Below, in pieces: positions 1 to 9,454 of a stretch of DNA of 32,884 nucleotides. The stretch is from Candidatus Melainabacteria bacterium (GTDB lineage Bacteria; Cyanobacteriota; Vampirovibrionia; Obscuribacterales; Obscuribacteraceae). The first letter of the stretch is position 1. Each line of letters opens with the position of its first letter. The notes under the pieces are model-generated. The model was not told where the DNA came from, did not search any database, and saw only the letters and a list, made by a program, of their open reading frames with translations. Made by a program: the position numbers and the translations under genes. The stretch covers positions 1-32,884 of the forward strand of contig PLZS01000042.1 of assembly GCA_003153555.1 (NCBI GenBank), read 5' to 3'.

Positions 1-1
1 A

Positions 2-538
2 GTTAGCAACATTGTTGTAGGCGTAATGACGCCGGTTATGGCGCATGATGGACTCGATGTTGCCGCAGCGTTGGCCACTGTAAAAGGAATAGGCCAAGGC
101 GACCATTTTAACGAAGCGCTACAAAATGCATTTCCGGGTTCTGCATTAGAAGTCTTTTCCGACAATGGCGAGTTTAGTTTGGGACTGCATATGGCAGGTT
201 TCGAGCGTCCTTTTAACGCCTTGGAACTTTCAGATGGAACGCTGCAATATTTGTGCTTACTGGCAGCTTTACTCACACCTCGCCCACCCTCGTTTATGGC
301 TTTGAATGAACCTGAGACTAGCATTCATCCCGATCTATATGAACCACTTGCTAAGTTGATTGTGCAGGCGTCAAAAAAATCGCAGATTTGGATTACGACG
401 CACTCGCGAGAGTTGTCCAATTTTATTCGCAAACATGGTGGCAACGAACCGATTGAATTGGAAAAGATAAAGGGAGAAACGAGAGTAGTCGGCGCTAAGT
501 TGATTGAGAATGATGAAGATGATGTCGACGATGATTGA
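2..538 (+). CDS. AAA/SMC-like ATPase, C-terminal part (cut by window edge)
   Basis: The frame is open to the left edge, so the first ATG at 26 is internal and the Walker A half lies outside the window. The visible part matches the next gene along its length: an HDG(L/I)DVAAA segment, an SDGTLQYLCLLAALL signature helix, a Walker B-like LNEPETSIHP in which Asn replaces the usual Asp, and a switch ITTHS near the end. This layout fits the predicted ATPases of the RecF/SMC superfamily grouped as COG4637. The protein ends in a run of Asp and Glu. Only 30 bases separate it from the next ATPase, so the two are probably one operon. The biological role is not known; no nuclease or defence partner is visible here. 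Confidence 0.85.
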   Translation, partial: VSNIVVGVMTPVMAHDGLDVAAALATVKGIGQGDHFNEALQNAFPGSALEVFSDNGEFSLGLHMAGFERPFNALELSDGTLQYLCLLAALLTPRPPSFMALNEPETSIHPDLYEPLAKLIVQASKKSQIWITTHSRELSNFIRKHGGNEPIELEKIKGETRVVGAKLIENDEDDVDDD

Positions 539-568
539 AACAAGGTTGAGAGCGCACGGAGACGAATT

Positions 569-1723
569 TTGGCTCTAATCGATTTTCGAGTTTCAGGATA
601 TCGTTCCATACGAGATGTGTGGCTCAAGCTGAGGCCGATCAACGTAATTGTTGGTCCAAATGGATGCGGCAAAAGTAATTTGTATCGTTCAATGTACTTA
701 ATTCATTGTGCGGCTAAAGGACAGCTGGCCCAAGTGCTCGCTGAAGAAGGTGGAATTGAATCCGTGACGTGGGCTGGTAAACGCAGTAAAGGAGAGCGTC
801 AGGCACTTAAGTTGTCCGTTCGTTCTGACAAGTATGAATACAATTTGGTCTGTGCAAGTGCCGGAATAAATATACGCCCAGGTCCGTTCGCATCCGACCC
901 GGAAATTAAGAGCGAAGATATTTTTTTATTGAAAGATGGGCATCGTCACTTGCTGCTGAAGAGAAGGCGTGATCATATTGAGGCTCGAAGCGCTGACGGT
1001 AAACGAATTGATTATACGTTTCGTGTTCTTCATAACGAATCGGTTCTTACTGCTTTGCGTGATGCACACAAGTTTCCTGAATTGTACGCGCTGCGAGAAG
1101 AGTTTCTTAATTGGCGTTTCTATCATCACTTTCGCACGGACTCTGAATCGCCGTTGCGAAAGAGACACATCGGAGTACTAACACCGGTCCTTAGCCATGA
1201 TGGTATCGATGTCGCCGCAGCCATTCAGACCATTCAGGAGGCTGGCGACACCGTCGCGCTAGATGAGGCGTTGAAAGATGCATTCCCCGACTCTGAAATT
1301 TTTGTAGAAAGCGATGCAAATTCAAGAAGAATACTTTGCATGCAAAGCGAGGGATTTGGTAGAGCTTTTAACGCGCAAGAATTTTCAGATGGAACGCTAC
1401 AGTACATTTGTCTTGTTGCAGCACTGCTCAGCATTCGAGCACCGAATCTGCTGGCCCTTAATGAACCTGAAGGAAGCCTTCATCCCAGACTGTTTGAACC
1501 TCTAGCGAGGCTAATAGTGCTAGCATCGAAGCAGTCTCAAATATGGCTGACTACTCATTCAACTCAACTGGCTGATTTTATTTTGGAGTTCAGCGGTTAT
1601 GAACCGCTCGAATTAAAAAACGTGGAGGGCGAGACAAAGCTGTCTGGTGTCGGCTTGGGTGGGTACAAGGAGTACGGTGATGATGATCCGGATGTCGATG
1701 ATTCGGAATTCGATGATGAATAG
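569..1723 (+). CDS. AAA/SMC-like predicted ATPase (COG4637-like), tandem paralogue
   Basis: Full-length 384-residue ATPase starting at a TTG with GGAG eight bases upstream. Walker A is GPNGCGKS at residues 29-36, directly after an N-terminal strand pattern (FRVSGYRSIRD) typical of RecF/SMC-like ATPases. The signature segment FSDGTLQYICLVAALL lies near residues 270-286, a Walker B-like LALNEPEGSLHP near 294-306 and TTHS near 327. The Asn in place of the first Walker B Asp is shared with the upstream copy. The tail is very acidic (GDDDPDVDDSEFDDE). It should bind and hydrolyse ATP as a dimer in the cytoplasm; the substrate is unknown. Tandem duplication with the preceding gene is clear from shared motifs and spacing. 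Confidence 0.88.
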   Translation: MALIDFRVSGYRSIRDVWLKLRPINVIVGPNGCGKSNLYRSMYLIHCAAKGQLAQVLAEEGGIESVTWAGKRSKGERQALKLSVRSDKYEYNLVCASAGINIRPGPFASDPEIKSEDIFLLKDGHRHLLLKRRRDHIEARSADGKRIDYTFRVLHNESVLTALRDAHKFPELYALREEFLNWRFYHHFRTDSESPLRKRHIGVLTPVLSHDGIDVAAAIQTIQEAGDTVALDEALKDAFPDSEIFVESDANSRRILCMQSEGFGRAFNAQEFSDGTLQYICLVAALLSIRAPNLLALNEPEGSLHPRLFEPLARLIVLASKQSQIWLTTHSTQLADFILEFSGYEPLELKNVEGETKLSGVGLGGYKEYGDDDPDVDDSEFDDE

Positions 1724-1772
1724 ATTTGGTTGGGACTCCTAGTCAAACGCAAACGCACCAAGGGACGGAAAC

Positions 1773-2465
1773 ATGTTCGAACGATTTACTAAACAGGCGA
1801 TTAAGGTCATCATGCGTGCTCAAGAGGAGTCGCGCAGGTTAGGTCACAACTTTGTTGGAACCGAGCAGATTTTGCTCGGCTTGCTTGACGACAAAGATTC
1901 AATCGCCGGAAGTGTACTCAAAGCCCAAGGCGTGAATTTGAAAGATGCAAGGGTTGAAGTTGAAAAGATTATTCATCGCGGCAGTGGATTTGTTGCTGTG
2001 GAGATTCCCTTTACTCCACGCTCCAAAAGAGCACTCGAACTGTCCTGGAAAGAGTCCAAGAGTTTTGGAAAAAATTATATTGGCGCAGAGCATTTACTTC
2101 TTGGTTTGATTAAGGAAGGCGACGGAGTCGCATGTCGTGTCTTGAAAAATTTCGGCGTAAGTTTGCCAGCACTTCGACAGGCAATTATCGATCATAAGGA
2201 TTTCAATACAGGCTCGGAGCGCGTAGGGCGTGACTACGCTCCCGAGTCATCAGGCGCTCCTCCCGATCTCGATGTCGACACAAGCAATCAATGTCCCAAT
2301 TGTATGGAGGTCATCTTAACCGGTGCCCTTCTTTGTAGGTTTTGCAATAGTGGTTTGTCAGTCGAGCACTATGAAGAATGTTCATTTTGCAGGGAGATGA
2401 TTCGGAAAGGCGCGAAACTCTGCCGTTACTGTAGATCGAAATGGGAAACCCCGCTTCCTGAATAG
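1773..2465 (+). CDS. Stand-alone Clp N-terminal domain protein with two zinc ribbons
   Basis: Residues 1 to about 150 are two Clp-N repeats of the ClpC type: the start [29 protein letters not shown] in repeat one and [10 protein letters not shown] in repeat two are near-canonical. The AAA+ ATPase modules of ClpC are absent. The C-terminus instead holds two four-Cys zinc ribbons with identical spacing, CPNC-10-CRFC (from residue 174) and CSFC-10-CRYC (from residue 203), resembling UPF0547-type ribbons. In ClpC the N-domain receives substrates and adaptors, so an adaptor or decoy role for Clp proteolysis is an inference. The start has GGGA upstream. It follows the ATPase pair by 49 bases and may be co-transcribed. 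Confidence 0.85.
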   Translation: MFERFTKQAIKVIMRAQEESRRLGHNFVGTEQILLGLLDDKDSIAGSVLKAQGVNLKDARVEVEKIIHRGSGFVAVEIPFTPRSKRALELSWKESKSFGKNYIGAEHLLLGLIKEGDGVACRVLKNFGVSLPALRQAIIDHKDFNTGSERVGRDYAPESSGAPPDLDVDTSNQCPNCMEVILTGALLCRFCNSGLSVEHYEECSFCREMIRKGAKLCRYCRSKWETPLPE

Positions 2466-2645
2466 ACCATCATCAGGTAATGAACGTAGTATTGGCATAT
2501 TGTTGTCATCACGCGAAGAACGTGTCTCCGTTAACACTGCTAAAATCAGCGTGAATTGTTCGGGGAATTGTACAGCTTCTACTTGGATTCGCCTCCTTAG
2601 AATGAGGGAACCGTTCGGCGCCACAGATAGTCGTATATCGGGATT

Positions 2646-5195
2646 ATGAAGCAAATCGATAAACCGAATTTTCGCACCTCTATTTTGAACGGCTCCACCG
2701 GGTTCGTTCATGTGCGGGGAGCACGCGAAAACAACCTAAAGAATATCGACCTCGATATTCCACGCGATGCGCTGGTGGTCTTCACTGGCGTATCAGGTTC
2801 AGGGAAATCCTCGCTTGCGTTTGGCACTTTGTATGCGGAAGCTCAACGGCGATATCTTGAGTCGGTGTCGCCATATGCTCGACGCTTGTTTCACCAGATG
2901 AGTGTGCCCGAGGTCGACGCGATTGATGGGTTGCCTCCAGCTGTAGCTCTGCAGCAGCAACGCGGATCCCCCACCACTCGATCTTCAGTAGGGAGCGTCA
3001 CAACACTTTCGAATTTGTTGAGAATGTTGTACTCGCGAGCAGGCAATTATCCGCCTAATCAACCTCATTTGGATGCGGAATCTTTTTCGACGAATACGCC
3101 TCAAGGTGCGTGTTTAAAGTGTCATGGTTTGGGTCGGATTTATGATGTCACGGAAAAATCAATGGTGCCAGACGATAGTCTTACCATCCGCGAGCGTGCG
3201 GTCGCGGCATGGCCAACGGCGTGGCACGGTCAAAACTTGCGCGATATGCTGATCACCCTTGGTTATGAGGTCGATACTCCCTGGCGGGATCTTCCGAAGA
3301 AGGATCGTGACTGGATTTTGTTTACCGATGATCAGCCTGTAGTGCCGGTCTATGCCGGGTTTGAGGCTGATGAAGTGAAGCGCGCCCTGAAGCGCAAAAT
3401 GGAGCCAAGCTATCACGGTAATTTCTCTAGCGCGAAGAGACATGTGTTTTACAACTTTGCTAATACGCAAAGTCCGGCAATGAAGAAGCGCGTTGCGAAG
3501 TACATGATTAGTGCCGAGTGTCCAGAATGTGATGGTAAGCGATTGCGACGCGAGTCGTTGTTCGTAAAATTCGCTGGATTGGATATTGCCGAAATCTCGA
3601 AGCTGCCGTTGAAGAAATTTACTGAACTTTTAAAACCATACGCCGACGGAACTTCGATCGCCTTGGCGAAGCTCGGCAAGGAGTTCCCCGAAAAAGCGAT
3701 GGTGGCGCGACGAATAGCAGAAGATCTGATTTCGCGAATTAGCGTGTTGATCGAGTTGGGGTTGGGATATTTAGCTCTGGATCGCAGCACGCCGACTTTG
3801 TCTCCAGGCGAGTTACAACGTTTGCGACTTGCCACTCAGGTGCGGTCGAATTTGTTCGGTGTGGTTTACGTGCTTGATGAACCTTCAGCGGGGCTCCATC
3901 CAGCGGACACCGAATCGCTGTTGTCGGCGCTTGAGCAATTGAAAGCCTCCGGTAACTCATTGTTTGTGGTCGAGCATGATTTAGATGTAATCCGTCGTGC
4001 TGACTGGATTGTCGACGTCGGTCCGGCAGCTGGTGAACAGGGCGGTCACATACTTTATAGCGGACCGAGTAGTGGGCTGGCTGAGATAGAGGAATCGCAA
4101 ACGCGTCGTTTTCTTTTTGCTGAGCAGGGTCTGAAACCGAGGAAACCGCGTTCGCCAAAGGGATGGCTTCGCTTGGCTGGTGTGACGCGAAACAATTTGA
4201 ATAAACTTGATATTGCTTTTCCGCTTGGTGCATTCACCACTGTAACTGGCGTGTCAGGATCGGGGAAGTCCAGCCTTGTTAGCCAGGCGCTAGTCGAGCT
4301 AGTCGCGAAGCAGTTGGGTCATCAAATACAAGTGGATGATGACGAAGGTGAAGAGTTGGAGCGAACCGCGGTAGCGCCAACAGGCGGTAAAATTGTTAGT
4401 GGCATGGATGGTGTCAAGCGTTTGATTGTTGTCGACCAAAAATCGATCGGTCGAACTCCTCGATCCAATCTGGCTACTTACACGGGTCTCTTCGATCACG
4501 TTCGCAAACTGTTCGCTGCCACCAAAGCCGCGCAGGCACGTAAATATGACTCGGGGCGTTTTTCATTTAACGTGGCGAAAGGTCGCTGTGAGCACTGCGA
4601 AGGCGAAGGCTTTGTCATGGTAGAACTGCTCTTTTTGCCTAGCGTCTATGCTCCATGTCCGACCTGTCACGGTGCGCGTTATAACTCAAAGACCTTGGAC
4701 ATCAAATATCGAGACAAGAATATCGCAGAAGTGTTAGCAATGACTGTCGACGCTGCGCACGAATTTTTCTTTGACGAACCCGCGCTGCGACGTTCTTTTC
4801 ATGTTCTGAGGGAAGTGGGGTTGGGTTATTTGCGACTCGGTCAACCCGCCACTGAACTTTCTGGTGGCGAAGCGCAGCGAATCAAACTTGCAACTGAACT
4901 GCAACGCGTCCATCGTGGTGACACTTTATACGTTTTGGATGAACCAACAACGGGATTGCATCCCGCAGATGTTGAGCGACTGATGACTCAACTCGACGGT
5001 TTGGTTGAATCTGGTAACACGGTTATCGTCGTGGAGCATGAAATGCGCGTTGTCGGCGGAAGTGACTGGGTGATCGACGTTGGACCAGGCGCAGGCGACG
5101 AGGGCGGATTTGTTGTGGCGTCCGGACCGCCTGCGGAAGTATCGAGATCATCCGAGAGCCGTACGGCACCATATCTACAACGTTTTTTGGCTTGA
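2646..5195 (+). CDS. UvrA-like ABC ATPase lacking the UvrB-binding domain
   Basis: 849 residues with duplicated ABC modules. Walker A motifs are GVSGSGKSS at residues 48-56 and again near 533-541; ABC signatures are [12 protein letters not shown] (about 384) and [12 protein letters not shown] (about 737), each followed by LDEP and a GLHPAD segment. Zinc-binding pairs CLKC/CPEC (about 155 and 293) and CEHC/CPTC (about 647 and 671) are retained. Canonical UvrA has about 940 residues and a UvrB-binding domain between Walker A and the first zinc module; here the chain passes almost directly from the [10 protein letters not shown] segment to the zinc motif, so that domain is missing. Such UvrA2-like proteins are linked to tolerance of DNA-binding drugs rather than standard excision repair. 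It stands alone, with no uvrB or uvrC nearby. Confidence 0.9.
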   Translation: MKQIDKPNFRTSILNGSTGFVHVRGARENNLKNIDLDIPRDALVVFTGVSGSGKSSLAFGTLYAEAQRRYLESVSPYARRLFHQMSVPEVDAIDGLPPAVALQQQRGSPTTRSSVGSVTTLSNLLRMLYSRAGNYPPNQPHLDAESFSTNTPQGACLKCHGLGRIYDVTEKSMVPDDSLTIRERAVAAWPTAWHGQNLRDMLITLGYEVDTPWRDLPKKDRDWILFTDDQPVVPVYAGFEADEVKRALKRKMEPSYHGNFSSAKRHVFYNFANTQSPAMKKRVAKYMISAECPECDGKRLRRESLFVKFAGLDIAEISKLPLKKFTELLKPYADGTSIALAKLGKEFPEKAMVARRIAEDLISRISVLIELGLGYLALDRSTPTLSPGELQRLRLATQVRSNLFGVVYVLDEPSAGLHPADTESLLSALEQLKASGNSLFVVEHDLDVIRRADWIVDVGPAAGEQGGHILYSGPSSGLAEIEESQTRRFLFAEQGLKPRKPRSPKGWLRLAGVTRNNLNKLDIAFPLGAFTTVTGVSGSGKSSLVSQALVELVAKQLGHQIQVDDDEGEELERTAVAPTGGKIVSGMDGVKRLIVVDQKSIGRTPRSNLATYTGLFDHVRKLFAATKAAQARKYDSGRFSFNVAKGRCEHCEGEGFVMVELLFLPSVYAPCPTCHGARYNSKTLDIKYRDKNIAEVLAMTVDAAHEFFFDEPALRRSFHVLREVGLGYLRLGQPATELSGGEAQRIKLATELQRVHRGDTLYVLDEPTTGLHPADVERLMTQLDGLVESGNTVIVVEHEMRVVGGSDWVIDVGPGAGDEGGFVVASGPPAEVSRSSESRTAPYLQRFLA

Positions 5196-5224
5196 TGATC
5201 GACGGTCATTCGAACAAGCTACAG

Positions 5225-5701
5225 CTAGTTTGCTGGCGGCTTGAAATCACGGACAAATTGTGCACATACATCTTTGACTGCGGCGTCGACGTTTGATTTC
5301 GCAGAGAGTGTGCCGATGGAATATGTCTGCGCATCAAATGTGATTGAAGGATCGCGATCCAATCTGCATTTCTGTTTGATGTTCAAACCAACCCAACACT
5401 TATCTTGTTCACGATCATTGACAAATACCTTCAATTGCGCCTCTGTTGGTAACAAAGAAGTGGCCACGTCATTTTTCATAAAGTTTACGGACTTTAACGG
5501 CACGCCAACTCCACTGAGTTCTGCCGAAACCGTCTTTGTCAGTTTGTTATCCGCATCGTAGGCAATGCCGTAATTTATAGACTTGATTCCCCTCAACCCC
5601 TGTATTTGCCAATATTTCGCCATATCATCGATTGCCGCATTGGCCGAGATCGGAAGCGCCAAAATTGCTAGGGCAAGCGCTGCAATGTCGTTTCTATTCA
5701 T
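5225..5701 (-). CDS. Small secreted protein of unknown function
   Basis: 158 residues starting at an ATG preceded by GGAGAG. The N-terminus, MNRNDIAALALAILALPISA, is a signal peptide with likely cleavage after ANA, so the mature protein is probably periplasmic. Three cysteines (in DKCWVG, KQKCR and KDVCAQF) might form a disulfide. I recognise no domain. The gene is convergent with the UvrA-like gene, whose stop is only 29 bases away. The product should be called a hypothetical exported protein. Confidence 0.7.
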   Translation of the reverse strand: MNRNDIAALALAILALPISANAAIDDMAKYWQIQGLRGIKSINYGIAYDADNKLTKTVSAELSGVGVPLKSVNFMKNDVATSLLPTEAQLKVFVNDREQDKCWVGLNIKQKCRLDRDPSITFDAQTYSIGTLSAKSNVDAAVKDVCAQFVRDFKPPAN

Positions 5702-6008
5702 GGAGTGGACTCTCCGATTTGTCTATAAGATACTGGAGTAAGCTGCAGGGTAGGTACATGCAAAAATTAGATGACTCCCTACGCCAAAAGGTCAATGACA
5801 AAATTCTACAGCAATGCTTTTGATTACAAGTATGTGAACCATGATATTTTGCATTACAGAACCGTCACTTCGCTGAAGAACAGTTTGCACCTCAGAAGTA
5901 ACGAGAATTCAGCCGGTGGTTTACCTGGCTACCTCGCTCAATCTGGTGGACTGGAGCATCTCCAGACCAGTCAAGAAAGCGTTGCAGCAACTGCGCTCTT
6001 GGATGGAG
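5702..6008. other. Intergenic stretch between two minus-strand genes
   Basis: About 300 bases without a convincing gene; overlapping short plus-strand ORFs lack ribosome sites and are set aside. The only structure seen is an inverted repeat at 5943-5970 (CTGGAG-CAT-CTCCAG core with flanking CTGGT/ACCAG arms), just downstream of the TadG-like gene on the minus strand. It could stop transcription from that gene, but no T-run follows. Confidence 0.4.
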
Positions 6009-7748
6009 TCAGCGTGTCATTTTGCGCATGCGAGCTACGTCCAGAGATGCAGTAGATGGTTTGGTTCCGCCAATTTCGATATCGAGTGCAAGTCCACCGC
6101 TGTAAAAGCTTTTTCTAGGTTGCAGCACCGCTTTTCCAGCCAAGCTTTTGAAGATGCCGAATCCAGGTTCGCTGATTGCAGCGGAAGCTATGTAGTTGGG
6201 ATCGTCCATGATTAGCCCTGTGCCAAGGCGACCTTTGTCCAGCTTGGCGGCTAATTGTTCGCCGCCACCATATTCTTGCAGTTCGCACCAATTTACTGGA
6301 ATTCCTGCTAATGGTTGACCTCCATGCTTGCCACCGTTCATGGTGCCCAGTCTTTTCACGTTGTTTCTAAAAATGATAACTGGAGTCCTGTCTCCTTGGA
6401 TGCGGGTATCGGCAACTGCCGAAAACTGTGCATCGGAAGTGACACCAATCGGAAATGGGTCGCGATCGATAATGCGGCGAGAAATTTTTCCTTCTTTTGC
6501 GAATTCATAAGCGTAAAGATCGTTTGGACCTGATTTGAACTGTTCGTTTACCATTTCGGTGATCGCATCGATGCGGGGACGCAGGTGACCGCTTCTTAGC
6601 CAATAATACAAATGTTCTGCGAACTGGTGGGCGGTGCTGTTTTCGAATTCTGAACCAACCTCTCTCTTTCGAGAATCTTTATCGACTTGATAGTCCCCGC
6701 CAATTACATTGTAGGAATTTATCTGACGATCTTTGAAATTTCCGTCAGTTAGAAAATCACTCCATGATTGAAGCCCTGGAACAGGTCCTCCGGTGAATCG
6801 CAGCGTCATTACTCCTCCCGGTCCGGCATCAGGCAGCGAATAGGGTTGGCAGCAGGCCACCGCTCGCATTTTTGACATGGCGCTTCCACCATACGGTCCG
6901 GGTAGTCTACGAACTACCAGAGTGCATTCGACTTTGACGATTGAGCTGATGTGCTTTTTGTCGGCATCGTGAAATTGTGATGGCGACGTGATTGTGGAAG
7001 TTGCACCTAATCCGGCTAAACTAAATGGTTGCCCAGCTACTGGTAGATTTACAAATGGTTTTAGAAAACCTACTTGCGAATCTCCCGGTTTTATTTCCGC
7101 TAAGCGTTCTGGTTGAGGAATTGGAATCATTGTTCTGGCTCCTTCTCCGAGCCAGCCGTTAGTGAGTGTGACTGATTCCAATTGAACATTGGCAGGCAGA
7201 TTTGTTTTGAGAAATTTCGTCACGTCTTTAAGTGGATCTACCTTTTCACCTTGAATATCAAAGTGAGTCTGTTTGCTGTTGCCTGTCAGCGACGCGCTCA
7301 GTGTCTCGTTAAGCGCGGAGATTGTCTCTTGCAAATCGATTCGATCTGTATCGGCGAGTGAGGTCATCGTCGAATTTCCGAGTTCATGCGCAACTATGGA
7401 ATTTTGGCGGATGGTGCCGACCAATGTGTTGATTCCTGTGACTGGTAGTGGTTCACCATCGGAGGCGCAGGTCGCCTTACCTACCGGTGGATAATTGCTC
7501 AGAGACACATAACCAAAGTTAGGATCATTGATGATGATTCGCGACATGTCGTTGGCTGCAACCAGCCCCGCAGCTTCGACTATGTTTTGAATCCGGACTT
7601 TGTCGACTGTATACAGCCCAAACTGGCTGGACATAATCAACAGCGGCACAATGATCAAGCATATTGTCACCACGACGATGACGAGCACGCTTCCAGTTTC
7701 GCTGCGCAAGCGATGAAACTGCCTAACTTTAGTTTTGTGATTTTGCAT
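6009..7748 (-). CDS. TadG-like surface/pilus-associated protein
   Basis: The frame extends to a TTG at 7763, but the ATG at 7748 has GGAG six bases upstream and is the better start, giving 579 residues. Near the N-terminus SETGSVLVIVVVTICLIIV is a single membrane-spanning segment right after a basic stretch, as in TadE/TadG-type Flp-pilus proteins, followed by VRIQNIVEAAGLVAANDMSR, which resembles the conserved helix after the TadG anchor. The long remainder is exported, rich in Gly, Pro and Ser, and unassigned. It follows the GH5 gene by 43 bases on the same strand and is probably co-transcribed with it. No other tad genes are in the window, so a pilus role is an inference from the N-terminus only. 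Confidence 0.6.
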   Translation of the reverse strand: MQNHKTKVRQFHRLRSETGSVLVIVVVTICLIIVPLLIMSSQFGLYTVDKVRIQNIVEAAGLVAANDMSRIIINDPNFGYVSLSNYPPVGKATCASDGEPLPVTGINTLVGTIRQNSIVAHELGNSTMTSLADTDRIDLQETISALNETLSASLTGNSKQTHFDIQGEKVDPLKDVTKFLKTNLPANVQLESVTLTNGWLGEGARTMIPIPQPERLAEIKPGDSQVGFLKPFVNLPVAGQPFSLAGLGATSTITSPSQFHDADKKHISSIVKVECTLVVRRLPGPYGGSAMSKMRAVACCQPYSLPDAGPGGVMTLRFTGGPVPGLQSWSDFLTDGNFKDRQINSYNVIGGDYQVDKDSRKREVGSEFENSTAHQFAEHLYYWLRSGHLRPRIDAITEMVNEQFKSGPNDLYAYEFAKEGKISRRIIDRDPFPIGVTSDAQFSAVADTRIQGDRTPVIIFRNNVKRLGTMNGGKHGGQPLAGIPVNWCELQEYGGGEQLAAKLDKGRLGTGLIMDDPNYIASAAISEPGFGIFKSLAGKAVLQPRKSFYSGGLALDIEIGGTKPSTASLDVARMRKMTR

Positions 7749-7791
7749 TTTTTCTCCGAGCAATTAATTTGAGCACCGTATGTGCCTACTC

Positions 7792-9105
7792 CTAGCGGTT
7801 GTCGTGGTGATTGCCTCCGTTGTCGTTGTGTGGATTTTCATCACCACTTCTTGATGATCCGCGGTCATGTTTGTGTTGGTTCCCTCCGTGTGGTGGTGGA
7901 GGAGGAGGTGGTGGTGGTGGAGGAGGTGGTGGTGGAGGAGGAGGAGGTGGTGGTGGTGGAGGAGGAGGTGGTGGTGGCGGAGGAGGTGGTGGCGGTGGAG
8001 GTGGAGGAGGAGGTGGAGGTGGAGGAGGTGAACTACCAAGATTTGCGATCAAGGTTGACATTTGAGGTGTATCGCCACCGCCGGGCAGCGGTTCAATTAA
8101 GAATATGTAGTTTGCGGGATACCATGCTCCAGCAGTCCAGTAAGTGTATCCAGTCCATTGGGCGGGATTCGCATGCATGTACTGCAGCATTGCGGCTAAG
8201 CTAGCATTTGCACCGGGAGCGGTCGTTACGCCAATCTCGCTAAGAAAAGCGGTTCTATTATTTGTCTTCAGCCAACCTGTGAAACCACTGAGGGTGGCAA
8301 CAGCATCGGTTGGGCTTAAGAAATCAGTGTGAGTACCAGACCCATCGAAATCTAAATATTGATGCACGTCGTAAGAGTAGTTGTTGCCTGGATCCGTAAT
8401 GTTGATCATGTCGGCCGCGTTAAGGGCAACGAAATTGACAGGATGCATCCAATATGTCGAAGGCACCAATATCAAATTCGTCGCACCAGTAGCGCGAATG
8501 GCATTGATGGCGGCTTGAGCAGAAGCCAGCCATGTTGTCGAAGTCATCGTGCTACCGACTGGCTCGTTCATCAACCCAAAAATTACTTTCGGATTGTTGG
8601 CATAGTGCGCTGCTATCTTCTTCCAGAAATCAGCGAACATTGAGTTAGGCTGTCCGCCAGGCACACCAACGGTAGTACCGAAATACGCCCCGTAATTGTG
8701 CGGATCAACAATCGTCGAAAGTCCTTTCGAGGTCGCATACGCCACAACCGAATCCAGTCTTGCCAGTTCTGCCGGCGTTAAAGGACCATTGACCGTTGGC
8801 TGCATCCGCTCCCAAGAGAACGGCACGCGAATTACAGTCATTCCTTTTGACGAGAAATAGTCTATTTCCGAGTTAGATGGATAGACGTAATTTGTATTGT
8901 AGACACCAGGTACCGTGGTTAGATTGAATTCGCCGCCCGAGATGTTGACACCTTGCAGTGACATACCGCCCGGAGCCGCGTCTGCAGGCTGCACCATAGC
9001 GAACAGTGCCAACATAAAAACAGCGCTGGCTGAAATTAGCGAGCGCCGTAGATGACGAAAAGAAGGAATCGCGAGCGGGCAGTAGTATGATTTTCGAATT
9101 GGCAT
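7792..9105 (-). CDS. Secreted GH5-family glycoside hydrolase (cellulase-like) with polyproline tail
   Basis: Start chosen at the ATG at 9105, eight bases after AGGAG; the longer frame from 9189 has no such site. The 437-residue product has a signal peptide (cleavage near ADA-APG) and a GH5 catalytic domain: IRVPFSWERMQP, a VDPHNYG strand end, acid/base Glu181 in LMNEPVG, DVHQYLD, and nucleophile Glu290 in LSEIGVT. Family members hydrolyse beta-1,4-glucans or related beta-linked glycans. After the catalytic domain a tract of 46 prolines leads to a 32-residue His/Asn/Gly-rich end (HGGNQHKHDRG and onward). No carbohydrate-binding module is seen. The TadG-like gene lies 43 bases downstream, suggesting both act at the cell surface. 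Confidence 0.88.
   Translation of the reverse strand: MPIRKSYYCPLAIPSFRHLRRSLISASAVFMLALFAMVQPADAAPGGMSLQGVNISGGEFNLTTVPGVYNTNYVYPSNSEIDYFSSKGMTVIRVPFSWERMQPTVNGPLTPAELARLDSVVAYATSKGLSTIVDPHNYGAYFGTTVGVPGGQPNSMFADFWKKIAAHYANNPKVIFGLMNEPVGSTMTSTTWLASAQAAINAIRATGATNLILVPSTYWMHPVNFVALNAADMINITDPGNNYSYDVHQYLDFDGSGTHTDFLSPTDAVATLSGFTGWLKTNNRTAFLSEIGVTTAPGANASLAAMLQYMHANPAQWTGYTYWTAGAWYPANYIFLIEPLPGGGDTPQMSTLIANLGSSPPPPPPPPPPPPPPPPPPPPPPPPPPPPPPPPPPPPPPPPPPPPPPHGGNQHKHDRGSSRSGDENPHNDNGGNHHDNR
7891..8028 (-). repeat. Pure proline-codon tract (46 codons) in the GH5 gene
   Basis: On the plus strand the tract is an uninterrupted series of TGG and AGG triplets with one CGG, so the minus strand reads CCA, CCT and CCG, all proline, for 138 bases. 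It is flanked by Ser-Ser on one side and His-Gly-Gly on the other. The mixed codons make it less slippery than a pure triplet repeat, but its length may vary between strains. Confidence 0.95.
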
Positions 9106-9128
9106 TGCATTTACTCCTGAATGAGTAT

Positions 9129-9189
9129 GTTGCGTGCAAATGATGATTGCATCACGCAACAAGTCGCTTGAATTGTCCGAGCAATTCAA
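9129..9189 (-). promoter_or_regulatory. Two dyads in the leader of the GH5 gene
   Basis: An 8-bp inverted repeat GTTGCGTG/CACGCAAC (9129-9136 with 9153-9160) and an 8-bp dyad TTGAATTG-TCCGAG-CAATTCAA (9168-9189) sit just upstream of the ribosome site of the GH5 gene. They could be mRNA hairpins or regulator sites. No promoter could be assigned with confidence in 9190-9454, which otherwise holds the divergent upstream regions of this gene and the protease. Confidence 0.45.
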
Positions 9190-9454
9190 AAGACAGAACT
9201 TTTCCAGGAGTTATAGGAACTATACGCCCAGGAAATTTGGCTGAGTAACACTATTGGGCGACAGCTGTCGATGCTCTAAATCACCGCCGTCACATAGATT
9301 GCGGTGCCTCTATTGTGAAACCTATAGAGAAATATGGGGTGCGAGAACCTCGTTTTCGATGAATTCTTGCCGGCGAATTGTTTTTACGTACTTTCCCCAA
9401 TGATCAAAGCTTTGTCTCTACATAAGATGGTCCCTGCACACGAGGAAGGAGTTT

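Noticed and set aside
3739..4233. 164-codon minus-strand ORF inside the UvrA-like gene
   Set aside because: Shadow of a strongly supported gene; no ribosome site or domain.
5190..5222. GCTTG/CAAGC inverted repeat between the UvrA-like gene and its convergent neighbour
   Set aside because: Could be a shared terminator, but the stem is broken and no T-run follows on either strand.
7764..8204. Val/Glu-, Gly- and His/Leu-rich ORFs over the polyproline tract
   Set aside because: Low-complexity readings of the TGG/AGG repeat in other frames; only the minus-strand proline frame continues into a known domain.
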